A stretch of DNA of 64,000 bases from the NCBI RefSeq assembly GCF_005047355.1, contig NZ_SUMC01000001.1, positions 310,001 through 374,000 of the forward strand, given 5' to 3'. The notes beneath the pieces were generated by a model, which was given only the letters and a program-made list of their open reading frames with translations, searched no databases and was not told where the DNA came from. The stretch's first letter is position 1; each line of letters starts with the position of its first letter. This document shows, piece after piece, positions 33,756-41,250 of the stretch. The position numbers and the translations under genes were made by a program. The stretch is from Actinacidiphila oryziradicis. Its GTDB lineage: Bacteria; Actinomycetota; Actinomycetes; Streptomycetales; Streptomycetaceae.

Positions 33756-35471
33756 ATGGGCAGAGCTCTTGGCGGCCCTGGCGTCAGCCCTGGAACGACG
33801 CCCTCGACGATTACGCACAGTGATTCCGTGGCCCCTGAACGGGCCGCGGAGCGAACACCCGAGCGGAACTCCGAACGGGCGCCCGAGCGGACGCCCGCCG
33901 AGGTCCGCGACTACCGTGCCGCCTTCGCCGTCGCCCAGCTGCCGATGGCCCTGGTCGACCGCGAAGGCCGGGTTCTCGACGCCAACGGCGCCCTCGGCTC
34001 CCTGCTGGGCGCCGAACCGGCCTGCCTCACCGCCCTGCCCGCCACCGACCTGGTCGGCCAGGTGCATTCGGAGATGGCCCGCACCCCGCTGCCCAGCGGC
34101 GGCACCCTGCTCTCCATCCCCGACGACGGACAGCTGTACGCCCTCCGCGAGGAACTGCGGCACCTGCGGATGCACGACCCCGTCACCAGGCTCCCCAACC
34201 GTGCGCTCTTCTTCGAACGGCTCTCCACCGCCCTGGAAGCCGCCGGCAGCCGCACCGGCCGCATCGGCCTGTGCTACCTCGACCTCGACGGTTTCAAGGC
34301 CATCAACGACACCCTCGGCCACCGTACCGGCGACCGGCTGCTCGCCGCCGTCGCCGGCCGGCTCACCGAATGCGCCATCCGGACGGCCCCCGGCGGACAC
34401 CTCGTCGCCCGGCTCGGCGGCGACGAATTCGCCGTGCTGGTCGAGGACTCCACCGGCACCGGGCAGGCGACCGACCTCGCCGAATGCGTACTCGCCGCCC
34501 TCCAGCGCCCGTTCGACCTCGCCGGGCAGCGCATCGCGGTCTCCGCCAGCATCGGCGTCGTCGAACGCGAGGCCTCTGGCACGACCGCCACCGGCATCAT
34601 GCAGGCCGCCGACACCACCCTCTACTGGGCCAAGGCCGACGGCAAAGCCCGGTGGACCCTCTTCGACCCCGAGCGAAACGCCCACCGGATGACCAAGCAG
34701 GCCCTCTCCAGCACCCTGCGCCAAGCCGTCGAGCGAGGCGAGTTCATCCTGGAGTACCAGCCTCTCGTCGAGCTCGGCAGCGGCGACATCCGCGGCGTCG
34801 AAGCCCTCGTACGCTGGCACCATCCGAACTTCGGAACGCTGGGGCCGAATCGTTTTATCTCACTCGCGGAAGAGAACGGCGCCATCGTCCAGCTCGGACG
34901 GTGGGTTCTTGCCGAATCGTGCCGCCAGGCGCGGGAATGGCAGAAAAAGCACCCCGACGATCCGTTGTTCATCAGCGTCAACGTCGCTGTCCGGCAGGTC
35001 TGGGACTCGGATCTGGTGGCCGATGTCGCCGCCATCCTCGACGACACCGGGCTCCCCCCGGAGCTGCTTCAGCTGGAGCTGACCGAATCCGCGGTCATGG
35101 GCTCCGCCGGGCGTCCGCTCCAGGCGCTCCACGCCCTTCACGAAATGGGCGTACGCATCGCCATCGACGACTTCGGCACCGGGTACTCCAACCTGGCCTA
35201 CCTGAGCCGGCTCCCCGTCTCCACCCTCAAACTTGACGGATCGTTTGTTCACGGCTTCCGGGCCGACGAACACCCCAACCCGGCGGACGAGACCATCGTC
35301 GAAGCGCTGGTGCAGCTCGCGCACCGGCTCGGGCTCACCGTCACCGCGGAATGCGTCGAAAACGCCGCCCAGGCGGAACGATTGCGCCGCATCGGCTGCG
35401 ATACCGGGCAGGGGTGGCTCTACTCCCGCCCGGTCCCGGCGGATCGTATCTCCGCGATGCTCGCGCCTTGA
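33756..35471 (+). CDS. GGDEF-EAL c-di-GMP enzyme with N-terminal PAS
   Basis: 571 aa, cytosolic. Residues 1-55 are Pro/Glu/Arg-rich and disordered; a PAS-like domain follows (A-A-F-A-V-A-Q-L-P-M-A-L-V-D); the GGDEF domain has intact R-L-G-G-D-E-F-A-V-L; the EAL domain has E-A-L-V-R-W, D-D-F-G-T-G-Y-S-N-L (loop 6) and E-C-V-E. Both catalytic sites look intact, so it may make and degrade c-di-GMP. By position it resembles cdgA (SCO2817), a BldD target in S. coelicolor, although CdgA is described with extra N-terminal domains. ATG 33756 has GGGAG at good spacing; ATG 33723-region starts are weaker. Confidence 0.9.
   Translation: MGRALGGPGVSPGTTPSTITHSDSVAPERAAERTPERNSERAPERTPAEVRDYRAAFAVAQLPMALVDREGRVLDANGALGSLLGAEPACLTALPATDLVGQVHSEMARTPLPSGGTLLSIPDDGQLYALREELRHLRMHDPVTRLPNRALFFERLSTALEAAGSRTGRIGLCYLDLDGFKAINDTLGHRTGDRLLAAVAGRLTECAIRTAPGGHLVARLGGDEFAVLVEDSTGTGQATDLAECVLAALQRPFDLAGQRIAVSASIGVVEREASGTTATGIMQAADTTLYWAKADGKARWTLFDPERNAHRMTKQALSSTLRQAVERGEFILEYQPLVELGSGDIRGVEALVRWHHPNFGTLGPNRFISLAEENGAIVQLGRWVLAESCRQAREWQKKHPDDPLFISVNVAVRQVWDSDLVADVAAILDDTGLPPELLQLELTESAVMGSAGRPLQALHALHEMGVRIAIDDFGTGYSNLAYLSRLPVSTLKLDGSFVHGFRADEHPNPADETIVEALVQLAHRLGLTVTAECVENAAQAERLRRIGCDTGQGWLYSRPVPADRISAMLAP
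33811..33823. promoter_or_regulatory. BldD-like box in the 5' end of the GGDEF-EAL gene
   Basis: TTACGCACAGTGA matches the BldD consensus TnACnCWGnGTnA at every defined position except the central G. It lies 55-67 bases inside the proposed coding region, or just upstream of an alternative GTG start at 33828. Confidence 0.4.
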
Positions 35472-35525
35472 CGGCCTCTGGACCCCGGGTCATGTGCGGG
35501 TCGGTGGTCGGCGTTGTGCCCACCC

Positions 35526-35570
35526 TCCCCTGACCCTTCCCCAGCCCTCGGCTGGGGAAGGGTCAGGGGA
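35526..35570. terminator. Bidirectional 21-bp hairpin terminator
   Basis: The left arm starts TCCCCTGACCC and ends CCAGCC at 35546; the right arm is its exact reverse complement (35550-35570), with a 3-nt loop. It sits between the convergent GGDEF-EAL and LLM genes and can serve both. Confidence 0.88.
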
Positions 35571-35594
35571 GAAAGCGGCCGCAGGGCGGCCCCG

Positions 35595-36662
35595 TCAGGC
35601 CCGGGCCGGCAGGCCGTAGACGTCGGCGATGAGCTCGTAGGACCGCAGGCGCGCCGCAGGCGTGTGGGCGTTGGCGGTAAGCATGAGTTCGTCGGCGCCG
35701 GTGCGCTTGAGGAGCCCGTCGAGGTGAGCGCGTACGGCGTCAGGCGTGCCGTACGCGACGTTGGCCAGCCAGGAGTCGACGAAGTCGCGCTCGACGGGGC
35801 TGAAGTCGTAGGCGGCGGCTTCCTCGGGCGAGGGAGTGAGTCCCGGTCGGCCGGTACGGAGGCGGAGCATGCCGAGGGCGCCGGTGAGCACCTGGCGGTA
35901 GGCGTCCTTCTCCTCGTCGGCCGCGAAAGCGGATACGCCGATGAGGGCGTACGGCTCGGCGAGCACGGCGGAAGGGCGGAAGGACTCGCGGTAGAGGTCG
36001 AGCGCCGGGACGGTGTTCACGGCCGAGAAATGGTGCGCGAAGGCGAACGGCAGGCCGAGCTCGCCCGCCAGGCGCGCGCTGAAGCCGCTGGAGCCCAGCA
36101 GCCAGACGGCGGGGCGGTCCGCGGACTGCACGCCGCCGGGCACACTGCCCTGGACAGGGCCCGGTACCGCGTGGATACGGGCGTACGGGTGGCCGTCCGG
36201 GAAATCGTCGTCGAGGAAACGGGTCAGCTCCGCGAGCTGCTGGGGGAAGTCGTCGGCGGTCTCGCGGAGCCGGTCGCTGCGGCGGAGCGCGGCGGCCGTC
36301 GCACCGTCCGTACCGGGGGCCCGGCCGAGGCCCAGGTCGACCCGGCCCGGGGCGAGGGCCTCCAGTGTGCCGAACTGCTCCGCGATGGCGAGGGGTGCGT
36401 GGTTGGGCAGCATGACGCCGCCCGATCCGAGCCGGATCCGCTCGGTGTACGCCGCGAGGTGGGCCAGGATCACCGCGGGCGACGAGCTCGCCACCCCGGG
36501 CATCGAGTGGTGCTCCGCCACCCAGAAGCGGTGGAACCCGCGGGCTTCCGCCAGCCGTGCCAGCTCCACGCTGGTCCGCAGCGCGGCGCCGGCGGTCGTT
36601 CCGCTGCCGACGGTCGCCAGGTCCAGTACGGACAAGGGGACCGGTACGGTTGCGTCTCCCAC
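35595..36662 (-). CDS. LLM-class flavin-dependent oxidoreductase
   Basis: Luciferase-like monooxygenase of the MsnO8/YhbW type, 355 aa, TIM barrel using FMN or F420. Markers: [13 protein letters not shown] at the start, [17 protein letters not shown] (EHH), [11 protein letters not shown] and [10 protein letters not shown]. Substrate unknown. GTG 36662 is preferred since GAGGAGG lies 8 bases upstream; the open frame runs on to 36734 where it would nearly touch the next gene. Probably co-transcribed behind the aldehyde dehydrogenase (68 bases between). Confidence 0.92.
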   Translation of the reverse strand: MGDATVPVPLSVLDLATVGSGTTAGAALRTSVELARLAEARGFHRFWVAEHHSMPGVASSSPAVILAHLAAYTERIRLGSGGVMLPNHAPLAIAEQFGTLEALAPGRVDLGLGRAPGTDGATAAALRRSDRLRETADDFPQQLAELTRFLDDDFPDGHPYARIHAVPGPVQGSVPGGVQSADRPAVWLLGSSGFSARLAGELGLPFAFAHHFSAVNTVPALDLYRESFRPSAVLAEPYALIGVSAFAADEEKDAYRQVLTGALGMLRLRTGRPGLTPSPEEAAAYDFSPVERDFVDSWLANVAYGTPDAVRAHLDGLLKRTGADELMLTANAHTPAARLRSYELIADVYGLPARA

Positions 36663-36730
36663 TGGGGGTTCCTCCTCGGTTGCCAGGGTCGTCAACCAGG
36701 GCAACCGGAGTCCTTCTCCGCTTATTCCCT

Positions 36731-38197
36731 TCACACGTCGACTGCCACGTACTTCGTCTCGAGGTACTCGTCGATGCCGATCCGGCCGCCCTCCCGGCCC
36801 AGGCCGGACTGCTTTACGCCCCCGAAGGGCGCGGCGGGCGTGGAGACAACTCCTTTGTTCAGCCCGACCATGCCGGTCTCCAGCGCCTCCGCGTACCGGA
36901 CGCCGCGCCGCAGGCTCTCCGTGAAGACGTAGGAGACGAGCCCGTAAACGGTGTCGTTGGCGAGCCGGATCGCCTGGTCGTCGTTCTCGAAGGTGACGAC
37001 AGGGGCGACCGGCCCGAAGATCTCCTCGCGGAGGACGCGCGCGCCGGCGGGGACGTCCGCCAGCACCGTCGGGGGGTAGAAGTACCCGGGCCGCCCGGCC
37101 ATCGGCTCACCTCCCACCAGCACCCGCGCACCGGCGCGCACCGCGTCCCGGACCAGGGAGTCGACCTTGTCGCGCCCGGCGGCGTCGATGAGCGGGCCGA
37201 CCTGGACGCCCTCATCGGTGCCACGGCCCACGATCATGGAGCCCAGCCGGTCGGCGAGCCGGGAGGTGAAGGGCTCGGCGAGCGAGGCGTGGACGTAGAT
37301 GCGGTTGGCGGCGGTGCAGGCTTCGCCGTTGTTCCGCAGCTTGGCGATGACGGTGCCGTCGACGGCCTTCCCGAGGTCCGCGTCCTCGCAGACGATCAGC
37401 GGGGCGTTGCCGCCGAGTTCCATGGAGGTCCGCAGGACATTGGCGGCGCTCTGTTCGATGAGCCGCCGCCCGACGGCCGTGGAGCCGGTGAAGGAGAGCT
37501 TGCGCAGCCTCCCGTCGCGCAGCAGCGGCTCGCAGACCTCCCCGGGGCGGGTCGTGGTCAGGACGTTGAGTACGCCGTCGGGGAGCCCGGCCTGGCCGAG
37601 GATCTCGGCGAGGGCGAGCATGGAGAGCGGGGTCTGGTGGGCGGGCTTGACGATCATCGTGCAGCCGGCGGCGACGGCGGGGCCGATCTTGCGGGTGCCC
37701 ATGGCCATCGGGAAGTTCCAGGGGGTGATGAGGAGCGCGGGTCCCACCGGCTGCCGCATGACCCAGATCCGCCCGTCGCCGTCGGGTGCGGTCTGCCAGC
37801 CGCCGTCGATCCGGACGGCCTCCTCCGCGAACCAGCGGAAGAATTCCGCCGCGTAGCGGATCTCGCCGCGGGATTCGGCGACCGGCTTGCCCATTTCGAG
37901 GGTCATGAGAACGGCGAGTTCGTCCTGCCGTTCGCGTAGCAGCTCGAATGCCGCCCGCAGAATCTCGCCGCGTTCACGCGGGGCGGTGGCGGCCCAGCAG
38001 GGCTGCGCGGCGGCGGCGGTGTCCAGCGCGGCGAGCGCGTCATCGGCCCCCGCGTCGGCGACGGCGCACAGCGGCTGTGCGGTCGAGGGGTCCTCGACCT
38101 CGTACTCTCCGCCGTCCACGGCGGCGCGCCACTTGCCGCCGATGAGCAGTCCCTTCGGCACCCGCTCGACGGCGAGGCGTTCGTGGTGGCCGGTCAT
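36731..38197 (-). CDS. NAD(P)-dependent aldehyde dehydrogenase, succinate-semialdehyde type
   Basis: 488 aa, full-length [15 protein letters not shown] is the cofactor-binding entry; F-T-G-S-T-A-V-G-R the nucleotide loop; M-E-L-G-G-N-A-P carries the general-base Glu; G-E-A-C-T-A-A-N-R holds the catalytic Cys; E-E-I-F-G-P-V-A-P is near the end. The [14 protein letters not shown] segment is typical of GabD-like succinate-semialdehyde dehydrogenases (GABA degradation). ATG 38197 follows AGGGAGC. No GABA transaminase gene is near. The divergent IclR regulator (293 bp away) may control it. Confidence 0.92.
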   Translation of the reverse strand: MTGHHERLAVERVPKGLLIGGKWRAAVDGGEYEVEDPSTAQPLCAVADAGADDALAALDTAAAAQPCWAATAPRERGEILRAAFELLRERQDELAVLMTLEMGKPVAESRGEIRYAAEFFRWFAEEAVRIDGGWQTAPDGDGRIWVMRQPVGPALLITPWNFPMAMGTRKIGPAVAAGCTMIVKPAHQTPLSMLALAEILGQAGLPDGVLNVLTTTRPGEVCEPLLRDGRLRKLSFTGSTAVGRRLIEQSAANVLRTSMELGGNAPLIVCEDADLGKAVDGTVIAKLRNNGEACTAANRIYVHASLAEPFTSRLADRLGSMIVGRGTDEGVQVGPLIDAAGRDKVDSLVRDAVRAGARVLVGGEPMAGRPGYFYPPTVLADVPAGARVLREEIFGPVAPVVTFENDDQAIRLANDTVYGLVSYVFTESLRRGVRYAEALETGMVGLNKGVVSTPAAPFGGVKQSGLGREGGRIGIDEYLETKYVAVDV

Positions 38198-38490
38198 GGC
38201 AGCTCCCTGGCTCCTGGCGGGACATCCGGGACACACCGTGCCCTTCCAGGCTCGCACGGCGGATGCGTCACCGAAATTCGCGGGTGCATGCCTTAGGCAT
38301 ATGCCACTGTAGTGCGTTCCTGCATATACGCCCAAGGGGCTCCAGATAACTCGCCAACTGGCCCCCCGCGATAGCTATTTAGGGCTATCGTGGATTCCGG
38401 TCCAGCTGCCGGACCCGGGTAGCCGCGCCCGGCAGCGGTAACCACCAGCGACAGCAAGGACGCAAACGGTCACACCTGTAGGGGGCTACC

Positions 38491-39246
38491 GTGGCGCTTG
38501 AGCACCGACAAATCGCGCCGGTCTACGCGGTCCAGTACGCCCTGCGCGTACTGGAGACCGTCAACAAACATACGCAAGGTGTGGGCGCCGAGCAGCTGGC
38601 TCGGGAAATTGGCGTCCCGATCGGCTATCTGACCCACCTCCTCGCCATGCTCAGGCGTGAGCACTACCTGAGCGCACTGCCCGGCGGCGGGTACGCCGTG
38701 GGCGAGCAACTGGTGCTGCTCGGCAGCGCCACCCGTGACAAGGCACTCGGCGACAAGATCAAAGCGGTGCTGGCCACACTTCGCGACGAGGTCGGTGCCG
38801 CGGTCTACTTCAGCCGCTACTCCGACGGCGAGCTGCGGGTCGTGGACATCGCCGACGGGCCGAACGCGCCACGCGTCAATGAGTGGATCGAGTTCCAGCG
38901 CTCCGCCCATGCCAGCGCGATCGGCAAGTGCCTGCTCAGCCAGCTCGACCACGAGGCCCGCCGGGAGCACCTGTCCCGTCACAAGGTCGCGCGCTTCACC
39001 TCGCACACCATCATCAGCGAGAAGGTACTGCTGACCAGGCTGGAGACCCAGCCGCCCTCCGCCCCGGTCCTCGACCTCCAGGAATACGCGGTCGGCACCG
39101 TCTGCGCCGCCATTCCGATCACGATCGGCAACACCGTCGGCTGTCTCGCCCTCTCCCTGCCGATCGCCCAGGCCCACCGGCTCCGCCCGGCCGCCGACGC
39201 GCTCAACGAGCGGGCCGCGCCGGTCTTCCTGGCCCACGCGTTCTGA
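38491..39246 (+). CDS. IclR family transcriptional regulator
   Basis: 251 aa. The N-terminal winged helix has A-L-R-V-L-E-T-V-N-K-H, L-A-R-E-I-G-V-P-I-G-Y-L-T-H-L-L; the C-terminal IclR effector domain has V-Y-F-S-R-Y-S-D-G-E-L-R-V-V, H-A-S-A-I-G-K-C-L-L-S and V-C-A-A-I-P-I. Such regulators control degradation of aromatic or small organic acids. GTG 38491 is taken as start with a GGGGG run about 8 bases upstream. Divergent from the aldehyde dehydrogenase gene, the likely target. A strong tRNA terminator lies 63 bases after its stop and would also stop this transcript. Confidence 0.9.
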   Translation: MALEHRQIAPVYAVQYALRVLETVNKHTQGVGAEQLAREIGVPIGYLTHLLAMLRREHYLSALPGGGYAVGEQLVLLGSATRDKALGDKIKAVLATLRDEVGAAVYFSRYSDGELRVVDIADGPNAPRVNEWIEFQRSAHASAIGKCLLSQLDHEARREHLSRHKVARFTSHTIISEKVLLTRLETQPPSAPVLDLQEYAVGTVCAAIPITIGNTVGCLALSLPIAQAHRLRPAADALNERAAPVFLAHAF

Positions 39247-39308
39247 CGGGTGCCGGTGCTTCGGACACGGTACTCACGGCCGCAGCGCTTACCGGGACAG
39301 ATGCCTAC

Positions 39309-39342
39309 GATGAAGGCCCCGCCTGAGGCGGGGGCCTTCATC
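39309..39342 (-). terminator. Terminator of tRNA-Lys copy 2 (shared with IclR gene)
   Basis: GATGAAGGCCCCGCC and GGCGGGGGCCTTCATC pair with one bulged G around a 3-nt loop. Nearly the same hairpin follows tRNA-Lys copy 3 in the opposite orientation. Confidence 0.8.
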
Positions 39343-39349
39343 ATGTCTG

Positions 39350-39423
39350 TGCGCCGCCAGGGACTCGAACCCCGGACCCGCTGATTAAGAGTCAGCTGCT
39401 CTAACCAACTGAGCTAGCGGCGC
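39350..39423 (-). tRNA. tRNA-Lys (CTT), copy 2
   Basis: Reverse-strand copy with the same 74 nt as copies 1 and 3, including anticodon CTT and A73. Its upstream TATGAT hexamer (39443 down to 39438) overlaps the stop codon of the regulator gene that precedes it on the same strand, so the tRNA promoter lies in that gene's 3' end. Confidence 0.96.
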
Positions 39424-39438
39424 CTGCTGACGCAGTAA

Positions 39439-40503
39439 TCATACGTGGTCGCCGGGGGTGCTCGCGACCAGCGGCTCTTCGTCGTTCAGCCAGCCCAGCC
39501 GGACCATCTTCACTCCCGCCTGGAAGCGGCTCTCCGCCCCGATCTGCTGCATCAGCTCCGCGACGGTACGGCGGACGGTGCGGTCCGAGAGGCCGAGCTT
39601 GCGGCCGATCGCCTCATCCGTGAGGCCGGAGGCCAGCAGCCGGATGATCTCGCGGACCCGGGGACCGCCGGAGGCGGGGATGCCGCCGCCGTCCTCCGCG
39701 AACAGGTCGGACGAGGAGGCCCAGATGTGCTCGAAGACCTGGCGCAGCACGCCCACCATCGCGGGGCTGCGCAGCACCATCGCCGGCGGGCTGGCATCGG
39801 TGGTGACGTCGTCGGTCTCCGAGTCCGGGTCGAAGGTCGGGACGATGGCCAAGGTCCGGTCCACGATGATCAGTCGCATGGGGAGCGAGGTGGCGGTCCG
39901 CACCTCCGCTCCCTCATTGACCAGTTCCTTGAGATGAGCACGGACATACGGGATGGCCGCGGCCGAAGTCAGATGGATCGAGCGCATCTTCGCACCGCGC
40001 CGCAGGATCATCCTGTTGCGCTCGTCGCCGCCGGAGAGCCGTGCGGCCGGCAGGCGGCCGGGGTGCATCGACAACAGCTCCGACGTCGAGGTGAAGGCCG
40101 CCTCGTCCAGGATCGCCGACACCTGGGCGGGCTGGACCGCGACCTCGATCCGCGCCTCGGCGAGCTGCCGGATATGGACCGGCTGGAATTCGCTGGCTAC
40201 CTGGACGAGGGCGGTGTGTGCACGCGAGACCGTGGCCAGCAGGTCCTGGGTGTGCTGTTGGCTGTTCTCCATCAGTTGGGCCATGGCGGTCGCCGGAGAG
40301 TGCACCGACCAGCCGCTCGCGGCGGTGGCGAACCGCTCGGCGAGGCCGAGGCCGGCCAGCACATCGAGTGCCCCCGCCAGCTCCCCGGAGGTCCAGCCCA
40401 GTCGGGCACACACCTCGTCCGGCACCCAATCGGCGTCGACCAGGGCCAACGCATACAGTTCCCGCGCCCGAGCGCGCACGACTCCATCGCTCACGAACTG
40501 CAC
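39439..40503 (-). CDS. TrmB/LuxR-type two-HTH transcriptional regulator
   Basis: 354 aa. The N-terminus is a TrmB-like winged helix (A-R-E-L-Y-A-L-A-L, V-C-A-R-L-G-W-T-S-G-E-L-A-G-A-L). A central domain of about 200 residues includes V-R-T-A-T-S-L-P-M-R-L-I-I-V-D-R, typical of this actinobacterial family. The C-terminal LuxR-type helix-turn-helix reads I-I-R-L-L-A-S-G-L-T-D-E-A-I-G-R-K-L-G-L-S-D-R-T-V. No receiver domain, so control is probably by a ligand. It is divergent from the 48-aa secreted peptide gene with 233 bp between, suggesting a peptide-sensing pair. GTG 40503 has GAGAGG upstream; a GTG three codons in is possible. Confidence 0.88.
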   Translation of the reverse strand: MQFVSDGVVRARARELYALALVDADWVPDEVCARLGWTSGELAGALDVLAGLGLAERFATAASGWSVHSPATAMAQLMENSQQHTQDLLATVSRAHTALVQVASEFQPVHIRQLAEARIEVAVQPAQVSAILDEAAFTSTSELLSMHPGRLPAARLSGGDERNRMILRRGAKMRSIHLTSAAAIPYVRAHLKELVNEGAEVRTATSLPMRLIIVDRTLAIVPTFDPDSETDDVTTDASPPAMVLRSPAMVGVLRQVFEHIWASSSDLFAEDGGGIPASGGPRVREIIRLLASGLTDEAIGRKLGLSDRTVRRTVAELMQQIGAESRFQAGVKMVRLGWLNDEEPLVASTPGDHV

Positions 40504-40628
40504 CCCCAGTACCTCTCAACGCGGCCCCCGACCTCGATCAGGTTAAGGGGCAACACAGGCAGATGGACCCCTAGGGCCCCATCCCGTCCAGTCTGTCCGT
40601 ATAGGGCCATGTCCGTTTCCGGAAGGCT

Positions 40629-40696
40629 GAAACGGCTGACCTGTGACTTGTCGTCCGACAGAATTCAATCAGCCGTACGGTTCCTCAGCCGAACGG
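40629..40696. promoter_or_regulatory. Candidate operator repeats TCAGCCGWWCGG
   Basis: Two direct copies, TCAGCCGTACGG (40669-40680) and TCAGCCGAACGG (40685-40696), have starts 16 bases apart, and an inverted partial copy TCAGCCGTTTC occupies 40639-40629 on the reverse strand. A CCGTTTC/GAAACGG inverted repeat overlaps the last. All lie between the divergent regulator and peptide genes. Confidence 0.45.
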
Positions 40697-40736
40697 CGCC
40701 CCGACCCGCTCTCACACCCCTGGAACAGGTCAACCC

Positions 40737-40883
40737 ATGACTGCCATACGTCGTACCGCCCTCCGTGTCCTGGTGAGCATCGTCGCCACTGTCTCGGTGG
40801 GACTCATCGGCGCCTCCACCGCCGCCGCGGCCACCACGCCCGGCGATGTGGTCTGGAGCACACCTAGCGACGTGGTCTGGTAG
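40737..40883 (+). CDS. Secreted DVVW-repeat peptide precursor (48 aa)
   Basis: Too short for usual gene calling, but well formed. Basic start M-T-A-I-R-R-T-A-L-R, hydrophobic core V-L-V-S-I-V-A-T-V-S-V-G-L-I-G-A, and A-x-A signal-peptidase site in A-S-T-A-A-A-A. The predicted mature peptide is TTPGDVVWSTPSDVVW, two 8-residue units (T-T-P-G-D-V-V-W and S-T-P-S-D-V-V-W). A terminator follows 36 bases after the stop and a divergent ligand-type regulator lies 233 bp upstream. Export plus internal repetition suggests that two identical-ended signals could be released by proteolysis. Inference: a signalling peptide. It might instead be an orphan surface peptide. Confidence 0.75.
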   Translation: MTAIRRTALRVLVSIVATVSVGLIGASTAAAATTPGDVVWSTPSDVVW

Positions 40884-40919
40884 ATACCCCAAAAACCTTT
40901 CCTCTCCCCCCACGCTGAC

Positions 40920-40952
40920 GGGCCCGGCATCCTCCCCCCTCTTGCCGGGCCC
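40920..40952 (+). terminator. Terminator after the DVVW peptide gene
   Basis: GGGCCCGGCA and TGCCGGGCCC form a perfect 10-bp stem with a 13-nt pyrimidine-rich loop, followed by TTCAG. It marks the peptide gene as its own transcription unit. Confidence 0.8.
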
Positions 40953-41110
40953 TTCAGCATGCCCTCATACAGATCGGTGGCGGGCCTGCCCCAGCGATTT
41001 TGCGCCAACCGAGGCAGCCGAGGACCGTCCAGGGGCACCGGGGGACCGCCCGGATCCCGGGGGTGGTCATCAGCGCCCGGGCCGGCCACGTATGATTGTT
41101 GCGTCAGCAG

Positions 41111-41184
41111 GCGCCGCTAGCTCAGTTGGTTAGAGCAGCTGACTCTTAATCAGCGGGTCCGGGGTTCGAGTCCCTGGCGGCGCA
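41111..41184 (+). tRNA. tRNA-Lys (CTT), copy 3
   Basis: Identical to copies 1 and 2. A TATGAT hexamer at 41091-41096 is the likely -10 box. The upstream CACGTATGATT-TGCGTCAGCAG block is shared with copy 2. Confidence 0.96.
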
Positions 41185-41194
41185 CAGACATGAT

Positions 41195-41223
41195 GAAGGC
41201 CCCCGCCTCAGGCGGGGGCCTTC
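41195..41223 (+). terminator. Terminator after tRNA-Lys copy 3
   Basis: GAAGGCCCCCGCC and GGCGGGGGCCTTC form a perfect 13-bp stem with loop TCA. The GH3 gene on the other strand ends 27 bases further on, so it may be bidirectional. Confidence 0.88.
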
Positions 41224-41250
41224 GTCGTAGTCCGGACGTCGTACCGGACT

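Noticed and set aside
30817..41184. tRNA-Lys genes as attachment sites of an integrated element
   Set aside because: No integrase, excisionase or plasmid-transfer gene is present between or beside the copies, and the genes between copies 1 and 3 look like ordinary chromosome genes.
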